64,000 bases of DNA from Daldinia sp. FL1419 (Eukaryota; Ascomycota; Sordariomycetes; Xylariales; Hypoxylaceae): positions 186,001 through 250,000 of the forward strand of contig MU623360.1 in the NCBI GenBank assembly GCA_025201765.1. The letters are read 5' to 3'. The notes beneath the pieces are model-generated. The model saw only the letters and a list, made by a program, of their open reading frames with translations. It was not told where the DNA came from and ran no database searches. Both the position numbers and the translations under genes were made by a program. Below are positions 36,552-49,957 of this stretch, piece by piece (position 1 is the stretch's first letter; the number at the start of each line of letters is the position of its first letter).

Positions 36552-38084
36552 TTATTCCAATTTCCCGTCGCCCTTCAACTATCTGATTAACCTTAGAGTA
36601 TTTAAAGATGGCAGAAAAGCATCCTTCATTAAGTAACTAGGTAGGCACTCACATAGAGGTACGGGGTAATTATTAAAGATAATATAAAATGAAAGCCTGT
36701 GTAACAAAGGAAGAATACGAGCAAGCATCAAAAATATACCTAGCTAGGTTGTCTACCCAGGGAGCTGAAGTACCCAATTTTTCGACTAGAACCGTCATGC
36801 GTATGTCCACCGACCCAGTGGTTGTCATTTTAACTTGATCTCAAACTTGTACAAGTTGGGTAAAGGTTGCGTACGGCGAAAGGATTCAGTATAATTTTTC
36901 ATTGCTGGACTAACCTGGAAGCTGGATTACGCTTCTTCTTCTTCTTCTTCTACTACTACCTTAGGTTGTCAAGGGGAAGCCCTCACCCCCTTTGCGCGAT
37001 CCTGTCTAGCTACCTCTCGTCGCTCAAGACTTGCGCCGACCTAGTGAGGGCATGTGTTACATGCCATGTATGCACACATCATCATCTTCAACATTGGGTG
37101 AATGAAGATTCTCTCACCGCATAATACTACGCTACGTACGTGTACGTACTTGAACTTTTGAGTATTACTGCATCTAATAAATCGCCAGCAGCGCCTAGGA
37201 ACTAAATAATGAAGAATGTTTACTTTATACCTTAGGTACCTAATCCATCTCGCCCGAGTCCAGACCGTTTTAAGCGTTTATGTGTCCATTGGACGTGGGA
37301 TTATCGCATTTTCCCCCTTCCCCTTCTTGGCCACCCCTTCTCGTCTTCGATTTTTCCTTCCATGCCTTTCTTTTTTTCCCACTCAACCACTCCGGCCTCT
37401 CGCAACCAGTCCCAACCGGTCGACTGCTGCAGTATAAAGTGGCGTCGACAAGGGGCCCCCCTCCTCTTTTCGGGAACCCTTGACGTTACACGACAGATGG
37501 GCCGCATCTGCGAGTCTGTCGTTTATAATCCTTGGTAGCTTGCCTAGACTTTGCCAGTCCGTTTTGGACCACGGTTGCATGACCCCGTGTCTGAGATGAC
37601 GCTGGGAAGCGAGCACATGGTTACTACGTACTAAATATCGAGCCAACAGCGGATCAGTCAGTCATATTGTTCCCCCCTCCCGCCTACACGCCCAAGGGCC
37701 TACGATAGATAACCACCTCCTAAGGAAAGTAGACAGGTAGAGAGGTAACTGTACAGCAACGAAGTTAACCAATGAGGCTTGCCGCGAGCCAAACCGAGAG
37801 GGAGGGGTTTCAGTGAAACCACATGTCTTCGAGAAGGCGAGAGGGTAAGGCAGTTATAACCGCAAAAATAAACCTTGGATATCTGATCCTATCACCTATC
37901 AAAACGAAGTTTGTATCACGGATCTCGATTGAGATGTGATTTCGAGGGCAGCACTTCGCGCCAAGCCTTTTTTTTTTTAATATGAAAGCTTCGGGAAAGG
38001 AAGAGCACCAGGTAGAGATGACACCGAGAGCACCATCCCATACGTTGCACACATTCGTACATACTACACGCTTCTACATCATAT

Positions 38085-38104
38085 ACATACCTAGGTAGGT
38101 ATGT
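38085..38104. repeat. TACCTAGGTA-type palindromic motif
   Basis: ACATACCTAGGTAGGTATGT is a near-perfect inverted repeat centred on CCTAGG. Confidence 0.75.
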
Positions 38105-40058
38105 GGTAGATACCTATATAAGCACATGCATGTTCAAGTTACATAAAAGTATAGACATATCGAAGTGTCTACTGTGCACTTTTATATATAATAGCATAAT
38201 AAGAGACGTGTATATTCCCATATAGGAAGATGGAATAGGTGAAAAAGAAAATATATAAAAAACATGTAAGGTACTGTAAGCTGCCATTTCGAGGTTCCCA
38301 TGAAGAAGCATGTCTATCTTTTTAACCAAAGGTATTCCCCACCCGCCTCCCCGCAACGGACGTGCTGCTGCGGCGGTCATTGCTGGTCCTCCCCGACGGG
38401 AAATTGACGCTCTATGTACATCCAATTGTGCACCGCTGCCCGGGCATCACCCGTCGTCGTTAACATGTATGTCTTGATGTATACTACATGCCTAGGTTGG
38501 TCCATATGTATCATGCCCTTAGAGGTACTTACATCGAAGCCATGTATGTGTATTGGTATGTATAGATGCACGTCCTACGTACGAGCGTGTACTCGGTTAT
38601 AAGTAACAAACTGAATAAGGTTAGCCATGTGCGGACGGCATAGGTCGTGTAACATCGCTAAAAACGGCTCATCTATTACTCTTTTGCTCCATCGAATCCT
38701 CCCCCAAGTCCCTTGGTTCCTAAGTTCCTAAGTCCCTGGGAGTCCCTGGGAGTGCCCCCCCTCTTTAAGTCTCCCCATACCTGGTAAGCAGTAAGTAGTA
38801 GTAGATGTGCCAGATACGGTAAATCATCCAAATGACCGGCGAGCAGCTTTGACAACCCCAAGCCTTTTTTAACAGGCATCTTGAATTGTATCCGTTATGC
38901 TATTCGCACTGTACACAACACAAACTCTATATCAAGTATCAAGTTATCACGAACTCGATGTTTTAGACACAACGTAGGGCAAAAGGGCCTAAAGGAGACA
39001 CAAAATAATAGAAAGCAAAGGTGATATATGCATAACCGTTGAAAACAGTCGCTTAATCTATCTCCTATTCTCTCACCGTCATTCTGCTTCGCGCAACATA
39101 GACACAACGCCGTGCTTAGGCCATCTAAACCGACCTTGTAGCCGGAGAACTACCTAGTCTACGTTGCTTATCTCACACCTTGTGAACGAGTGGGACACAT
39201 AGTCGTGAATGAAAATAGAGGTGTCGAGAACACCGCCTTTCGTCCCCGCCAAGCCCCTCCCCCGAGAACCTTGGTAATACATGCCGCGGGCAGATAGGAC
39301 GACGGCATGTAAGAGGACGTACGAAAAAGAAAAGAAAAGAAAAAAAAAAAACTGACGCGGGAAGATACGGGGGGAAGGAATAGAGAGCGGAGAGAGAATA
39401 ATCAAAAAAAGGCAATAAGAATGGCAACTGTAGCAAGTAGGAGTTCGGGCATCAGTCAGAAAATCAAGAAGTGGGCAAACGCCGATCAGCTAGCCAGCCC
39501 CGTTGCGACATCAACCAGACAAACGCATATATTGTCTCCCTCGCTATCTTATGCCATTGGTCTCACCGGTGACTGCCGGAGTTGTCAAGGGAATTGGATT
39601 GTATTGTGCGAGATGTGTCCATAGCGTATAGGATCATCGTGCATATCTCTTTTTATACTCGGAAAAGCCACCATGACTGCCCGTTCAATGACTGCATAGT
39701 ACGTCATATTCTCATAGCATATATCTGCGTTAGCCCCCGAATAGGTTAACCACTTGCTCCAAGGTAGTGGTCTAGATTCTAGTCCACGTGGGATGGAATC
39801 GCCGGTAAAAATTTACTCGACCTATGGTTAACATTTGTGCACCTGACCGTAACTCTAGACTGCCCTGAAGAAGCTCCTCTTGTATTGCTCCTTTATCTTA
39901 CTGTTTTTCTAGATTACTTTTCTATATACAAGTTGTAATCATACCATTACAACGCCTACTCGACTAGATGATTCAATTTTCTTTTGCCAACTCAATGCTT
40001 GCTCGAGGTATGTGATTAACCGAAGGACTATAAAAAGGTCCAACCAACATAACGCATA

Positions 40059-43000
40059 TTACTCAGTATCCAAACCGGATTGCTTGACTAAGCCGTAAAA
40101 CACGCCCTGCTTTTTGATGAGTGCCTGCGGCGTATCAAATTCGACCACCTCACCCTTATCGAGAACCACTACCCTGTCGCTGTCGAGAATGGTGTTGATA
40201 CGGTGGGCAACCGTGATGATAGTACGGTGTGAGAAGAGCGAGGAGCGTAACGTAGTTTGTAGCATAGCGTCTGTTTCCACGTCCACGGCTGCTGTCGCCT
40301 CATCCAGTACGAGTATGTTAGATGGCGTCAGCATCGCACGTGCTAACGAGACCAGCTGTCGCTGACCCGCTGACAAATTCGATCCTGCGTAAACAAGCAC
40401 GTTAGTATAACATTTTAGATTCGAGAATGTGATGAGTTATGGCTAAGTGACTAGAATGATACTAGACTTCACAAAAATCTAGCGATCACATCATGCAGGG
40501 GTCTGTCTGAGTGAAAATTGGCGGAGACAGGTAGGCAGTAGATTATCAACATGCCAAAACGAGTCTCACTTGCCGCCGTGTAAGGACACACAACTGCAAG
40601 TTGCCGAAGGGCCAGGGAGAATAATCGAGAGGGGGGAGTAAAAGCCGAAAGAAAGCGTAAATCGCCGACGTACCTCCTTCGTTGATCTTAGCCTCTAGCC
40701 CGCCTTCCATGGTTGCTACGTGCTCCTTTAATCGTGCATGATCTATGAGAAACGATGTGTTAGTACAAATGAGATGGTGAGAGATGACTGGCCTAGACCA
40801 AGCAACAGGGGCGCATGTATTCTCTCCGCCCTGCGGCGTGAATCGGAGTGGGTGGGATTAATGCAACACTCACCTAGAACGCTCCAAAGCTCCGTGTCGT
40901 CGTGAACGTGGCCTGGATCCAAATTGTCCCGAACTGTACCTTCAAACAGGGCTGCGTCTTGAGGAATGATGGCAAGACGTCGTCTCAGGTCTAATAGACC
41001 AATCGTAGATGTATTGAGATCGTCTATGCTAATATCTCCAGTATCTGGTTCGATTAAGCGGAAAAGAGATAGCGTCAACGAGGACTTGCCAGCTCCGGTT
41101 CGTCCCACCACACCTATTTTCTCATGAGACTTGATATCTAGGTTAATATTCTTCAATACCAAGTCTAAGCCCGGGCGATAGCGAGTGCTGAAGTTGTGAA
41201 ACTTAACAGCTCCATTGGCAGGCCAGGCAACAGGAGGCCTGTGTCCGGGGATAATCTCGGGGGCTTCGCTTGGTAGACGTGCATACTCGAGGACTCGTTC
41301 CACTGATACAATATTTGTCTCCACCTCTACTGTTTGGCGAACGATCCAGTTTAGTGATGTTGTGATCTGTAGAGCGTACGACATAGCCAAGCCCACCATC
41401 CCAGGACTCAAGCCGCTGTGGTTCGTGACGGAGATAATGGCGAATCCCGCAGCACCGAGGATAATGACGGCACCGAGGAACTCTAACCGGATCGCTAGCC
41501 ACCTGTTGGAGCTGATGGATGGGAAATAGGCCCGCAAGTTTGAGTCAACACGCCACTCGTTTTCTAGCTCAAAACGCTCCTGTTGTCGATACGCCCGGAT
41601 TGTGCTAATGCCACCAAGTGACTCTTGGAAATGTGCATAGATGGGACTGCGGCTGACGCTGTCCAATCGCTTGAGCTCTCGTGATGTTCTGAGATAGTAC
41701 CGCTGCACCCAATAGTACACCAAGCTTAATGGTATGATCAATGCGACAAAGACGGGAGTACCGACGGAGATAACGATCAATGTGAAGCCTGAACGGGCTA
41801 AATTAACGAAGAGCATGTTGAAAGTTCTGGCTAAAACCTCGTCCAGCTTATAGATATCGCTCGAAAAACGATTTAGAATGCGACCTGCTGGGGTAGTGTC
41901 AAAGAACGACATCGGGGATCTAAAGATAGCTGTTGCCATCCTCTCGTGAAGTTTTCTGGAAGCTTCAATAGAACAGAATATCCATAAGATCAACGTTTGA
42001 ACAACTGTTAGCGCAGATGAACCGACACCAAAAGCAAAGTAGATACCGAGGTATTTTCCAACTTCGGGGTTGCTGCCAGCCGCTCCGTTCATCTCGGACC
42101 AGTTTTTCAACCAGACGCTTCCAGCTGTGTATTCATTAGCATTATTGTACTTGCAGTTTAATCTCGTTAGAGGTAAGACTTAAACATACCTATCTGCGCT
42201 GTCTGAGCCGCGATCAGAGTGAAAAGGTAGACCCCTACGGCGAATATGTTGCTGGTTTTCGCATACTCCAAGTAGACTATCAAGAGTTAGCATCCTCATT
42301 GGATACCATACTATACGTAGAAGAATACGTACCGTCCCACTTCACTTTTCCTTGTTCTAAATGCTCTTTAGCCTGCTTGGTTTTATAATTGGGGTCCTCT
42401 TCATCGCTGAGTTTGCCTCTGGGTCCCTTGAAGCTAGCTGCACTTGCACGTCTCAACGTTGACAAACTGCCTCTTCGGTTCTGCGCGGTTGAGCTTGTGG
42501 AGGGTCCAGTCTTAATTGGCGCCAATTCAGCGATGCCCTCCTGAGCTTCTTCAATCTCTTCCTTATCCTGGCTGTTGTCAGGCTCGATATAAGTAGATGT
42601 CTCACTTCTTGAGCCTTCAGGACTAGATGATGAAGATGCTGTTCCAGATTCCTGGCCGGTAGATTTGACAAGGTCTGCGATGCCTCCTTTCATAGCCACT
42701 AATTGACGGAATGTACCGCTTTCAACTATTTCGCCGTCTTTGAGCTGATATATATAATCAGCTTCGGGGAGAACTGAGATAGCATTGGTAGCTAAGATTC
42801 TGCACTTGGAACTGAGAAGACCTTTCGGACCCAGCACATGATCAATGATATGCCTACCAACGTGCGAATCTACCGCAGATAGGCAGTCATCAAGAAGGTA
42901 GATATCAGCTCGCGCATATACTGCTCGAGCCAAAGCAACTCGAGCTTTCTGACCACCACTCAAAGAAATACCTCTCTCGCCGACGACCGTTTCGTCCCCG

Positions 43001-45374
43001 TCGGGGAGTTGCGTGAAGTCGGCAAGTAGTGCGCATGCTTTAACCGTCCTTTCATAGAAATTAGAGTCGTATCGGTGTCCGAATATAATGTTCTCCTTTA
43101 CAGTTGCATTCATAATCCACTGCTGCTGGGCAACGTATGCTATTGAGCCTTGAACGCGCACATCACCTTCAATCTTCCATAAATCGCCCAAAATACTCTG
43201 TAACAGAGATGACTTTCCGGAACCTACTCTACCAACCACGCACGTAAGCTCTCCCTTGCGGCTGCTGAACTCGATGTCCCTAAGGACATTCTTCGTCTCG
43301 TGACGGTTCCATGAGAATGTTGCATTCCGGATAACGACCGCGTCGTCACCCCGTTCTTCCGCTGGAGGACCAATGATGATGGCATCGGGTTGGATCTCTT
43401 CTGCAGTGAAATAATCCGTTAGACGGCCAACTGCAACGCTAGCTTCGATGATAGAGGTGATAACCATTGGCAGGATAGCAAGCGGGAACGTTAGAAGGTT
43501 GAATAGCGCCAGGGCGGGAAATACAATCTCAGTCGTCAATGGGACATCTCCTGTCCAGACGAAGACAGCAAAGGTCGAACAAGATACCAAAAATGGGGTA
43601 GTAGACCAAGTGAAATTGGCAATTGCTTGACCGGCACCGATTTTACGTAGATTCTTGAGCTCGAGATCGTTCCTGACAAAATTCAGCTTGTTCATGAAGG
43701 CTGTACTCCAAGCATATAGCTTAATACTTTTCATGTTGTTGATGATTTCGGCAATTAGACGGCTCCTTGCGTCTTTGTTCTTCATTTGAGTCTTTTGAAG
43801 GCGCTTCATATACTTGGCGATGAAACCATTGACAGGGATCATAATGATCATAACACCAATGCCAGAAAGCATCGACCAGCCTACAAGTTGGTACAACGAG
43901 ATCATACAGATAGTTATCTGGAAAGGAGCGGACCATAGCTGCTGGGCAAATTGGGTAAGGTCCTGCAGACGCTGTGCGTCAACGGCCATATAATTGACGA
44001 TATCTCCCGTTGTCTTTGTAGAGCGCCCCTCGTTCGAGAGCTTCAATGATTTTTTGTAGATAGCAGACGCTAGACCAGACTTAATACGCATACCTGTAGT
44101 GAAGGCCAATTGGAAATATTGGTGCTAAGACTGGTTAGTAAGGTGCCATATTATATTTCATATCTTACATCGAACTTACGATCATGCTAGTCTGCAAACA
44201 TGCGACGAAAAACATGGCAATAGCGATAGCAGCACCCTTGATAGGTGGCTGAGGCACCTTTCCTTCGCCATACGAATCGACGAAGCTAATGAGGTAACGT
44301 AAAAGTTGCGGCTGGGAGAAAGCTGCTAAGTCATTGACAACTTTGAATACAGTGGCAAGCATATATGGTCCGCCGTAGGCTTGAAACAATGCTACCCATA
44401 GATTAGGACGAGCTTTGTGTTTTAATTGATATTTCCATGCCCTTTCAAATCTATCTCCTGTCGCAGAAGTCTTGTCGCTGGGGGAGAGACCCCAGAGATC
44501 TTCCTCTGTAAGATATTGTTTGTATCCATGCTTCATCAATGGGGTCATCCACGAGAAAGTGAGACGAGAGAATACAGTTGCATATTCTACCGGACATTCC
44601 TCTCCCTCTTCGTCAACCAACGCCTCGTACGCGCTTGTTTTCTTCGGCCAGAGCCACTCAACTGCAAATTCAACAGCAGAGAGACCGAAGCCGATAGTGT
44701 ACGCAATAAAGTATGGAGGGTTGTTCTGGTATACCTGTTGAGAAATTAAGGACCTTAGCTTGACGGCGTACGCGATCAGGAGGAGTAGCCAATAAAACAA
44801 AGCAACACCGTTAGCATTTCTCATGCGGTCGTGTTCGAGCCATTGAATCGTGAAAATGACGCCGAGCGAAACGAGGATAGCGACGGTAGTAAGGACCCGA
44901 AAATCGCCATGCCATATTCCCGGAAAGTTGGCAATTTGTATGGCGAGCTGAACGGCAACGTCGGCAAAAACGAGAACTAGAAGTGACTGTAGGAAACAGT
45001 TAGCAAATTGAAAGCGCACTTCTCCTCGAGGGTAAATAGATAAAAGATGCATGCAAACTTACCTGTTTACACCAAAATTGCCAATCCTTAGAAACCTCGA
45101 CAGGCTTTCGCTTCTTCAAAATATACCACACCGCTAGAGCTCCGCCAAGGATACCGAAGATGGCGACGGCGAATACCCATACGTCGATGAAGCAGGGCGT
45201 AAAATCGTAACGAAAGGGACTAAGAGGGCCCCAACCTTCTTCGTTACCGCATAATGGCTGTTTGAAGTCTTTTGTCGCACTGAGATAACCCTTTCCGAGT
45301 TCCTGAATAGGCCGGTATCCCGTAAAGGACCCGGTCAATTGGAGAACCTGTTGGGAATGGTCACTGAACCGCAT
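40059..45374 (-). CDS. ABCC-family vacuolar transporter, Ycf1/MRP type
   Basis: Full-length pump for glutathione conjugates and metals at the vacuole (family knowledge; yeast Ycf1). Seven minus-strand exons: 45374-45063, 44986-44180, 44124-42333, 42276-42190, 42124-40874, 40742-40674, 40384-40059, giving 1547 aa; all phases agree. The first ATG is 45374; the longer frame upstream begins at a TTG. TMD0 starts after GWGPLSPFRYDFTPC. NBD1: Walker A GRVGSGKSS, signature LSGGQ, Walker B YLLDD, with Asp in place of the catalytic Glu, normal for ABCC. NBD2: Walker A GRTGAGKSS, signature NLSAGQ, Walker B LVLDEA. The linker holds RRGSLSTLRRASAAS near residue 925-937, matching the phosphorylated R-domain of Ycf1 (RRAS), so kinase control is likely. 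A 69-nt exon 6 completes NBD2. It diverges from cullin-4. Confidence 0.93.
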
Positions 45375-45766
45375 GACCGCGTTAAGTTGAGTTTTTGATG
45401 ACAAAGATCATAGTATAAGAGTATAAGGTAGCAACCCCAATTGCGCAATAAGGTGCGGTATTGACGGAAGTTTAAAAAGGAAGGGAAATGGATTACTAAG
45501 AACTAAGAAGTTATGTTAAGTTATAGTTAAGTGGTGATGATGTCGTCTTAGAAAATTTAGCGGAGGAAGTAGCGGCCTTTGAAATCGGAGTTTGGAAGCT
45601 TCTACATAGAAAATAGTAAGCTAGCTGCCTACTAGGCTTCTGGATAGGTACTTGTAAGCTTAGAAAGCAGACAGGCAGGACAAGCCAGCCAAACTTGAGA
45701 CAAGCTCCCTAGTTAATAAAATGCTATCATGTTCTCACCGTTTTCCGCTTCCAATCTGAGCCAAGC

Positions 45767-45801
45767 TTAGGTAGGTACCTACCTAACCTAGGTACCTAGC
45801 C
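45767..45801. repeat. TACCTAGGTA-type motif, overlapping palindromes
   Basis: TTAGGTAGGTACCTACCTAA and the adjoining CCTAGGTACCTAG form two overlapping inverted repeats (centres GGTACC and CCTAGG). Confidence 0.8.
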
Positions 45802-46430
45802 AAGACTGGGGTTCTAGAACTCTTATGCACGTACCAACCGTGTCGACCATACAACTGCAGAAACCGACCCATATATAATCTACCTTTTCCAGCTCTTTCA
45901 CTTTTCTCACTTATTTCCGAGACTTTTCTTGAATATCAGCATTGTAGCATCAGATAATTATGAACATATAAATATGTCATAAATCGATATAAAAGTAGAT
46001 ACGATCTGTAAAGCCGCAAACATGAATATCTACCTATTGTTCCATGTCCCCTGTTTATAAATCACCATACTACATAGTAGGAGATAGCTATACTAAACGT
46101 CACCGTACTTTTCTAATACTGTAACTACATACCTAGGTAGTTAACGTTAGTTAATTGATCAAATTCATGGAGCCTCACACGTATAGTGGATAAAGATGCC
46201 AAGACGGAGTTAAGCCCCGCAATCCTTAGCCGACCGTCGGCGCTTTGTTCCACTAATCTACCTAACGTGTCGGTGCCAGCGTGCCTAGGTACATACTGTA
46301 GGTACCTACGTGATAAGGTTCCATGCGAGAGAATAGGTACGGTATTGTACCTAGTTACAAACTGTACCGCGATGTAAGCTTCCACTAGGTTTTGATCCAT
46401 CCGCGATAAGCACGATAGCACTTGCACTAC

Positions 46431-46453
46431 GTAAGTAGGTAGGTAGGTACCTA
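46431..46453. repeat. TACCTAGGTA-type motif (GGTA run)
   Basis: GTAAGTAGGTAGGTAGGTAC followed by CTA, in the cullin-4 upstream region. Confidence 0.75.
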
Positions 46454-46685
46454 ACACACATACTTCAGGATACATACTTCAGGATACATCCCAATTCTTG
46501 ACATTACACACATTCAGTCCAACTCAACAACCATTACACCTGGTAAATTCAAATAGCGACAGGGAAAGGTTAAAGGTACACGCATTACCTAGGTACCGAC
46601 AGTTAAACCCAAGAATATTACCCACCCTTCTATCCGATTTAGGCCCGTGTGACTATTCAGGTAGTTGCAGGGCCTCCCCAGGTCC

Positions 46686-49346
46686 ATGCATTCGCCGGGA
46701 AGCCCGCCACGCGACGGATCGTCTTCTTCACTTGCGACCCCGTTGAAACGCAAGCCAGCTAGTACCACCGGTACTCATTCTCGACAACAGTCTGAAAGTC
46801 GACCGGACCAAAAACGTACCAAATTAAATAGTACTTCCGACCCAGTCGTTCCGAGAATGAGCAAAGTAGCAGGCAAATGGCCTAAAGTCGTCGACTTGAC
46901 GAAATCTCCCACCGCTTTTCAACCACACAAAGGCGCAAAGAAACTCGTCATTAAAAACTTACGGACAGCGTCACGAAGTAGTGACCTTCAAAAATATTAC
47001 GATGCTACGAGAAATGAGTTACTCGAGGCCCTCCAAGCCATATTTGAGCAAAAGCAACCCCGCCAACCGCTCGAGAGACTTTATCGAGGGGTAGAAGACC
47101 TATGTAGACATGGGGTGTCAAGAGAACTGTACGAGACGCTACGAGAGCGATGCGAGACCTACTTGAAGAATGACCTCCAAAGGTCCATTGTGACAGAGTC
47201 CGGTTCTTCCAATATTGACGTATTAAAAAGTACTTACAAACATTGGGTCATATGGAACGCCCAGTCGGTAAGTCCATCGGTATCGTTGGAAGTCCTTCGG
47301 AAACTAACATGTATATCCAGACTACGATTCGTTCCATATTTAGCTACCTCGATCGATCCTTCTTACTTAGCAGCAAGGAGTTCCAACAAATTAACGACAT
47401 GGCCATAACACTTTTTAGGAAAACGGTATTTGTTGCCTCGCAGCCCCAGAGCCCTAGTCCGGGCGCTAAGACGCTCGCCGGGATGTGTGACCTGGTAGAC
47501 TATGATCGGAGAGCTGATCCCCAGTTTGATCCGGCATTACTACGAGATTCTATCTCAATGTTGCATATCTTGAACATCTATGGTAAATCATTCGAAAGAC
47601 GATTCTTGGATAGCTCCAAGAGATATTTTGAGGAATTCGCCAATGAACAAAGCAGTTCATCCCTCAAAGCCTACATCTCAAGCTGTGAGAAATTAATCGC
47701 ACGCGAGGATTACCGTTGTAATGCATACAACTTTGACAGTACCACGAAGAGACAATTAATGGATGACGCTCATTCAACCCTAATTGATAGCTATTCCGGA
47801 AAGCTTCTTGACGGTGGCAGCATTAGCAAGCTCCTAGACGAGAATGCCCTAGATTCTATGAAGGCTTTATATGACCTCCTGCGGCTGTCCGGTATACATA
47901 AAAGGTTAAGACAACCATGGGAAGAATATATTAGGGAAGCAGGCGCGGCAATTGTAAACGACACTGCCAGAGGTGACGAAATGGTCATCCGATTACTCGA
48001 ATTTAGAAGGTCTTTGGATCTGATGGTTCGAGACGCCTTCAACAGAGATGATGAATTTACCTACGGCATGCGGCAGGCATTTGGTTCCTTTATTAATGAT
48101 CGGAGGGTTTTAACTGCCTGGAAGACTGGGACCTCTAAGGTTGGCGAGATGATTGCGAAGTATATTGACATGCTGCTCAGGGGAGGCCTTAAAACTCTAC
48201 CGAAGTCTCTCCTTTCTGATACTCAGGACCGTGTTGATGCTGAGAAAAGTGGACTCGCGAGTACGGGTGATGAGGACGCCGAATTGGACCGACAGTTAGA
48301 TCAAGCTCTAGAGTTGTTCCGATTTATCGAGGGTAAGGATGTTTTCGAGGCATTTTATAAACAGGATTTGGCGCGACGCCTTTTGATGGGCCGGAGCGCC
48401 AGTGCAGACGCAGAAAGGAGCATGCTCGCAAAATTAAAGAATGAGTGTGGCTCTAACTTTACGCATAACCTGGAGCAAATGTTCAAAGATCAACAAATCG
48501 CACGCGACGAAATGACTTCGTATAAATCCTGGTGCGAAGGAAATGGATATGGCAAGGGCAGTTTGGACCTTAACGTCAGTATCCTATCCGCTGCAGCATG
48601 GCCTACGTATCCGGATACCCAACTTGTCCTCCCTGACGATGTTGCGACACAAATCGAGCGGTTTGAAGCATACTATACCACTAAGCATACGGGAAGGTGT
48701 CTTACGTGGAAGCATTCTCTCGGTCATTGTGTTGTTAAGGCACGCTTCAGCAAGGGACCCAAAGAATTACTAGTCAGCGCGTACCAAGCCGTTGTATTGA
48801 CGCTATTCAACCAAATTGAGGATAAGCCGGAGGGATTTCTGGCCTATCAGCAAATCGCAGAGAACACCGGCCTGAGTGGACCAGATCTCGATCGTACCTT
48901 GCAATCTTTAGCGTGCGGGAAGACCCGCGTTCTCACGAAGCATCCAAAAGGAAGAGACATAAATTCGACCGATACATTCACCGTCAATAAGGCCTTTTCA
49001 GACCCCAAATACCGTGTTAAGATTAATCAGATTCAACTCAAGGAAACGAAGGAGGAGAATCAAGAGACACACGAGCGGGTTGCCCAAGATAGACAATTTG
49101 AGTGTCAAGCTGCTATCGTGAGGATCATGAAGAGCCGCAAGACCATGACCCACGTCAACCTGGTTACGGAAGTAATTAACCAAACCAAGAGTCGAGGCGC
49201 TATTGAACCAGCCGAAATCAAGAAGAACATTGAAAAGTAAGTTATCCAACAGGTCGTTTTTCCATATTGCACACTAACGACCTGCTAGGCTCATCGAGAA
49301 AGATTACCTTGAACGAGAAGGAGGCGCATATACATATTTGGCATAG
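46686..49346 (+). CDS. cul4: Cullin-4, scaffold of CRL4 ubiquitin ligase
   Basis: Scaffold that joins the DDB1 adaptor at its N-terminus and the RING protein Rbx1 at its C-terminus (family knowledge). Exons 46686-47267, 47321-49236 and 49289-49346 give 851 aa. The first ATG is 46686; the frame upstream begins at TTG. A basic, Ser-rich leader with LKRKP and QKRTK suggests a nuclear localisation signal. Then KKLVIKNL and LERLYRGVEDLCRHGVSREL mark the start of the cullin repeat and favour Cul4 over Cul1 or Cul3. The cullin-homology region has EAFYKQDLARRLLMGRSAS, and the C-terminal winged helix has AAIVRIMKSRKTM with the neddylation lysine (second K). The last 57-nt exon supplies LIEKDYLEREGGAYTYLA and the stop, the standard cullin end. 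The gene is intact. Cul4-DDB1 acts in DNA methylation, heterochromatin and DNA repair in filamentous fungi. Confidence 0.92.
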
Positions 49347-49957
49347 ACGTTGCCGTCCGAACGCTAATCCGATTCGGTGGTTGGCTACTTGTGTTGGGAT
49401 CCGTTGAGCTATAATCAAGATTTGGAGGTGCCATCGTAGTGTGCGTTCAGAAGAGTAAACTCACTTTGTTGATTATAGAACTTGTTCACTGGCATTCAAT
49501 AACCAACAAATATGGACTCGATATGCCGCATCTTGCGAGAATGAGACCATGTGTATTAGTCTTGATAACACCATCGTTGTTGCTTACTTGCTTGTTTTCT
49601 AGGCCTTCCTTTTTTTTCTTCCTGGCCCTTCAACATGGACATGAATAGTGAGGCTCCTCACGGGGGTTTTTATTCATTTTGACTTCAAAATCCGGCCCCA
49701 TATGTAAGTTACCTATACGTTCTCGGTGGTGATAATAGTTTCACTAAGCCAGCTGTGTGTTAAATTTATGTAGCTTTAGATTCTAAAGCGTGTTGATGGA
49801 TTGAGAACGAAACTTCAATCAAGAAAGACAGGTACCTAATGTGCCCACTTAACCCATAAATTTGACTTCCTTTTACTGCCAAGGTGTATATCCGGGCCTT
49901 ATATCATACAATTCGCATATCCCAGACATCCAATATTAGTTGGGTTACTTAGGTAGC
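49347..49957. other. Convergent intergenic region
   Basis: Between the cul4 stop and the GPI10 stop. T-rich tract near 49608-49622. Probably both 3' UTRs; no gene seen. Confidence 0.6.

Larger units (their letters stand above)
29662..40058. other. Gene-poor block, 10.4 kb
   Basis: No gene I can name lies between the YDR124W-like gene start and the ABC transporter stop. Contents seen: A/T-rich low-complexity stretches (about 30047-30082, 31213-31251, 33361-33376, 37970-37979), a CTCTCCGT tandem at 33728-33757, a TTC run at 36931-36950, many TACCTAGGTA-type motifs (31810-31824, 32001-32032, 33093-33110, 33641-33672, 34067-34088, 38085-38104), and coding-like remnants near 34280-35000 and 36339-36551. 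No transposase or reverse transcriptase motif was seen. It could hold non-coding RNAs, decayed elements or lineage-specific small genes. Confidence 0.5.
45375..46685. promoter_or_regulatory. Divergent intergenic region, ABC transporter / cullin-4
   Basis: These 1.3 kb hold both promoters (by layout). Three TACCTAGGTA-type clusters are present at 45767-45801, around 46128-46142 and at 46431-46453. No other gene is seen; the frame at 46125-46475 (-) is not protein-like. Confidence 0.6.
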
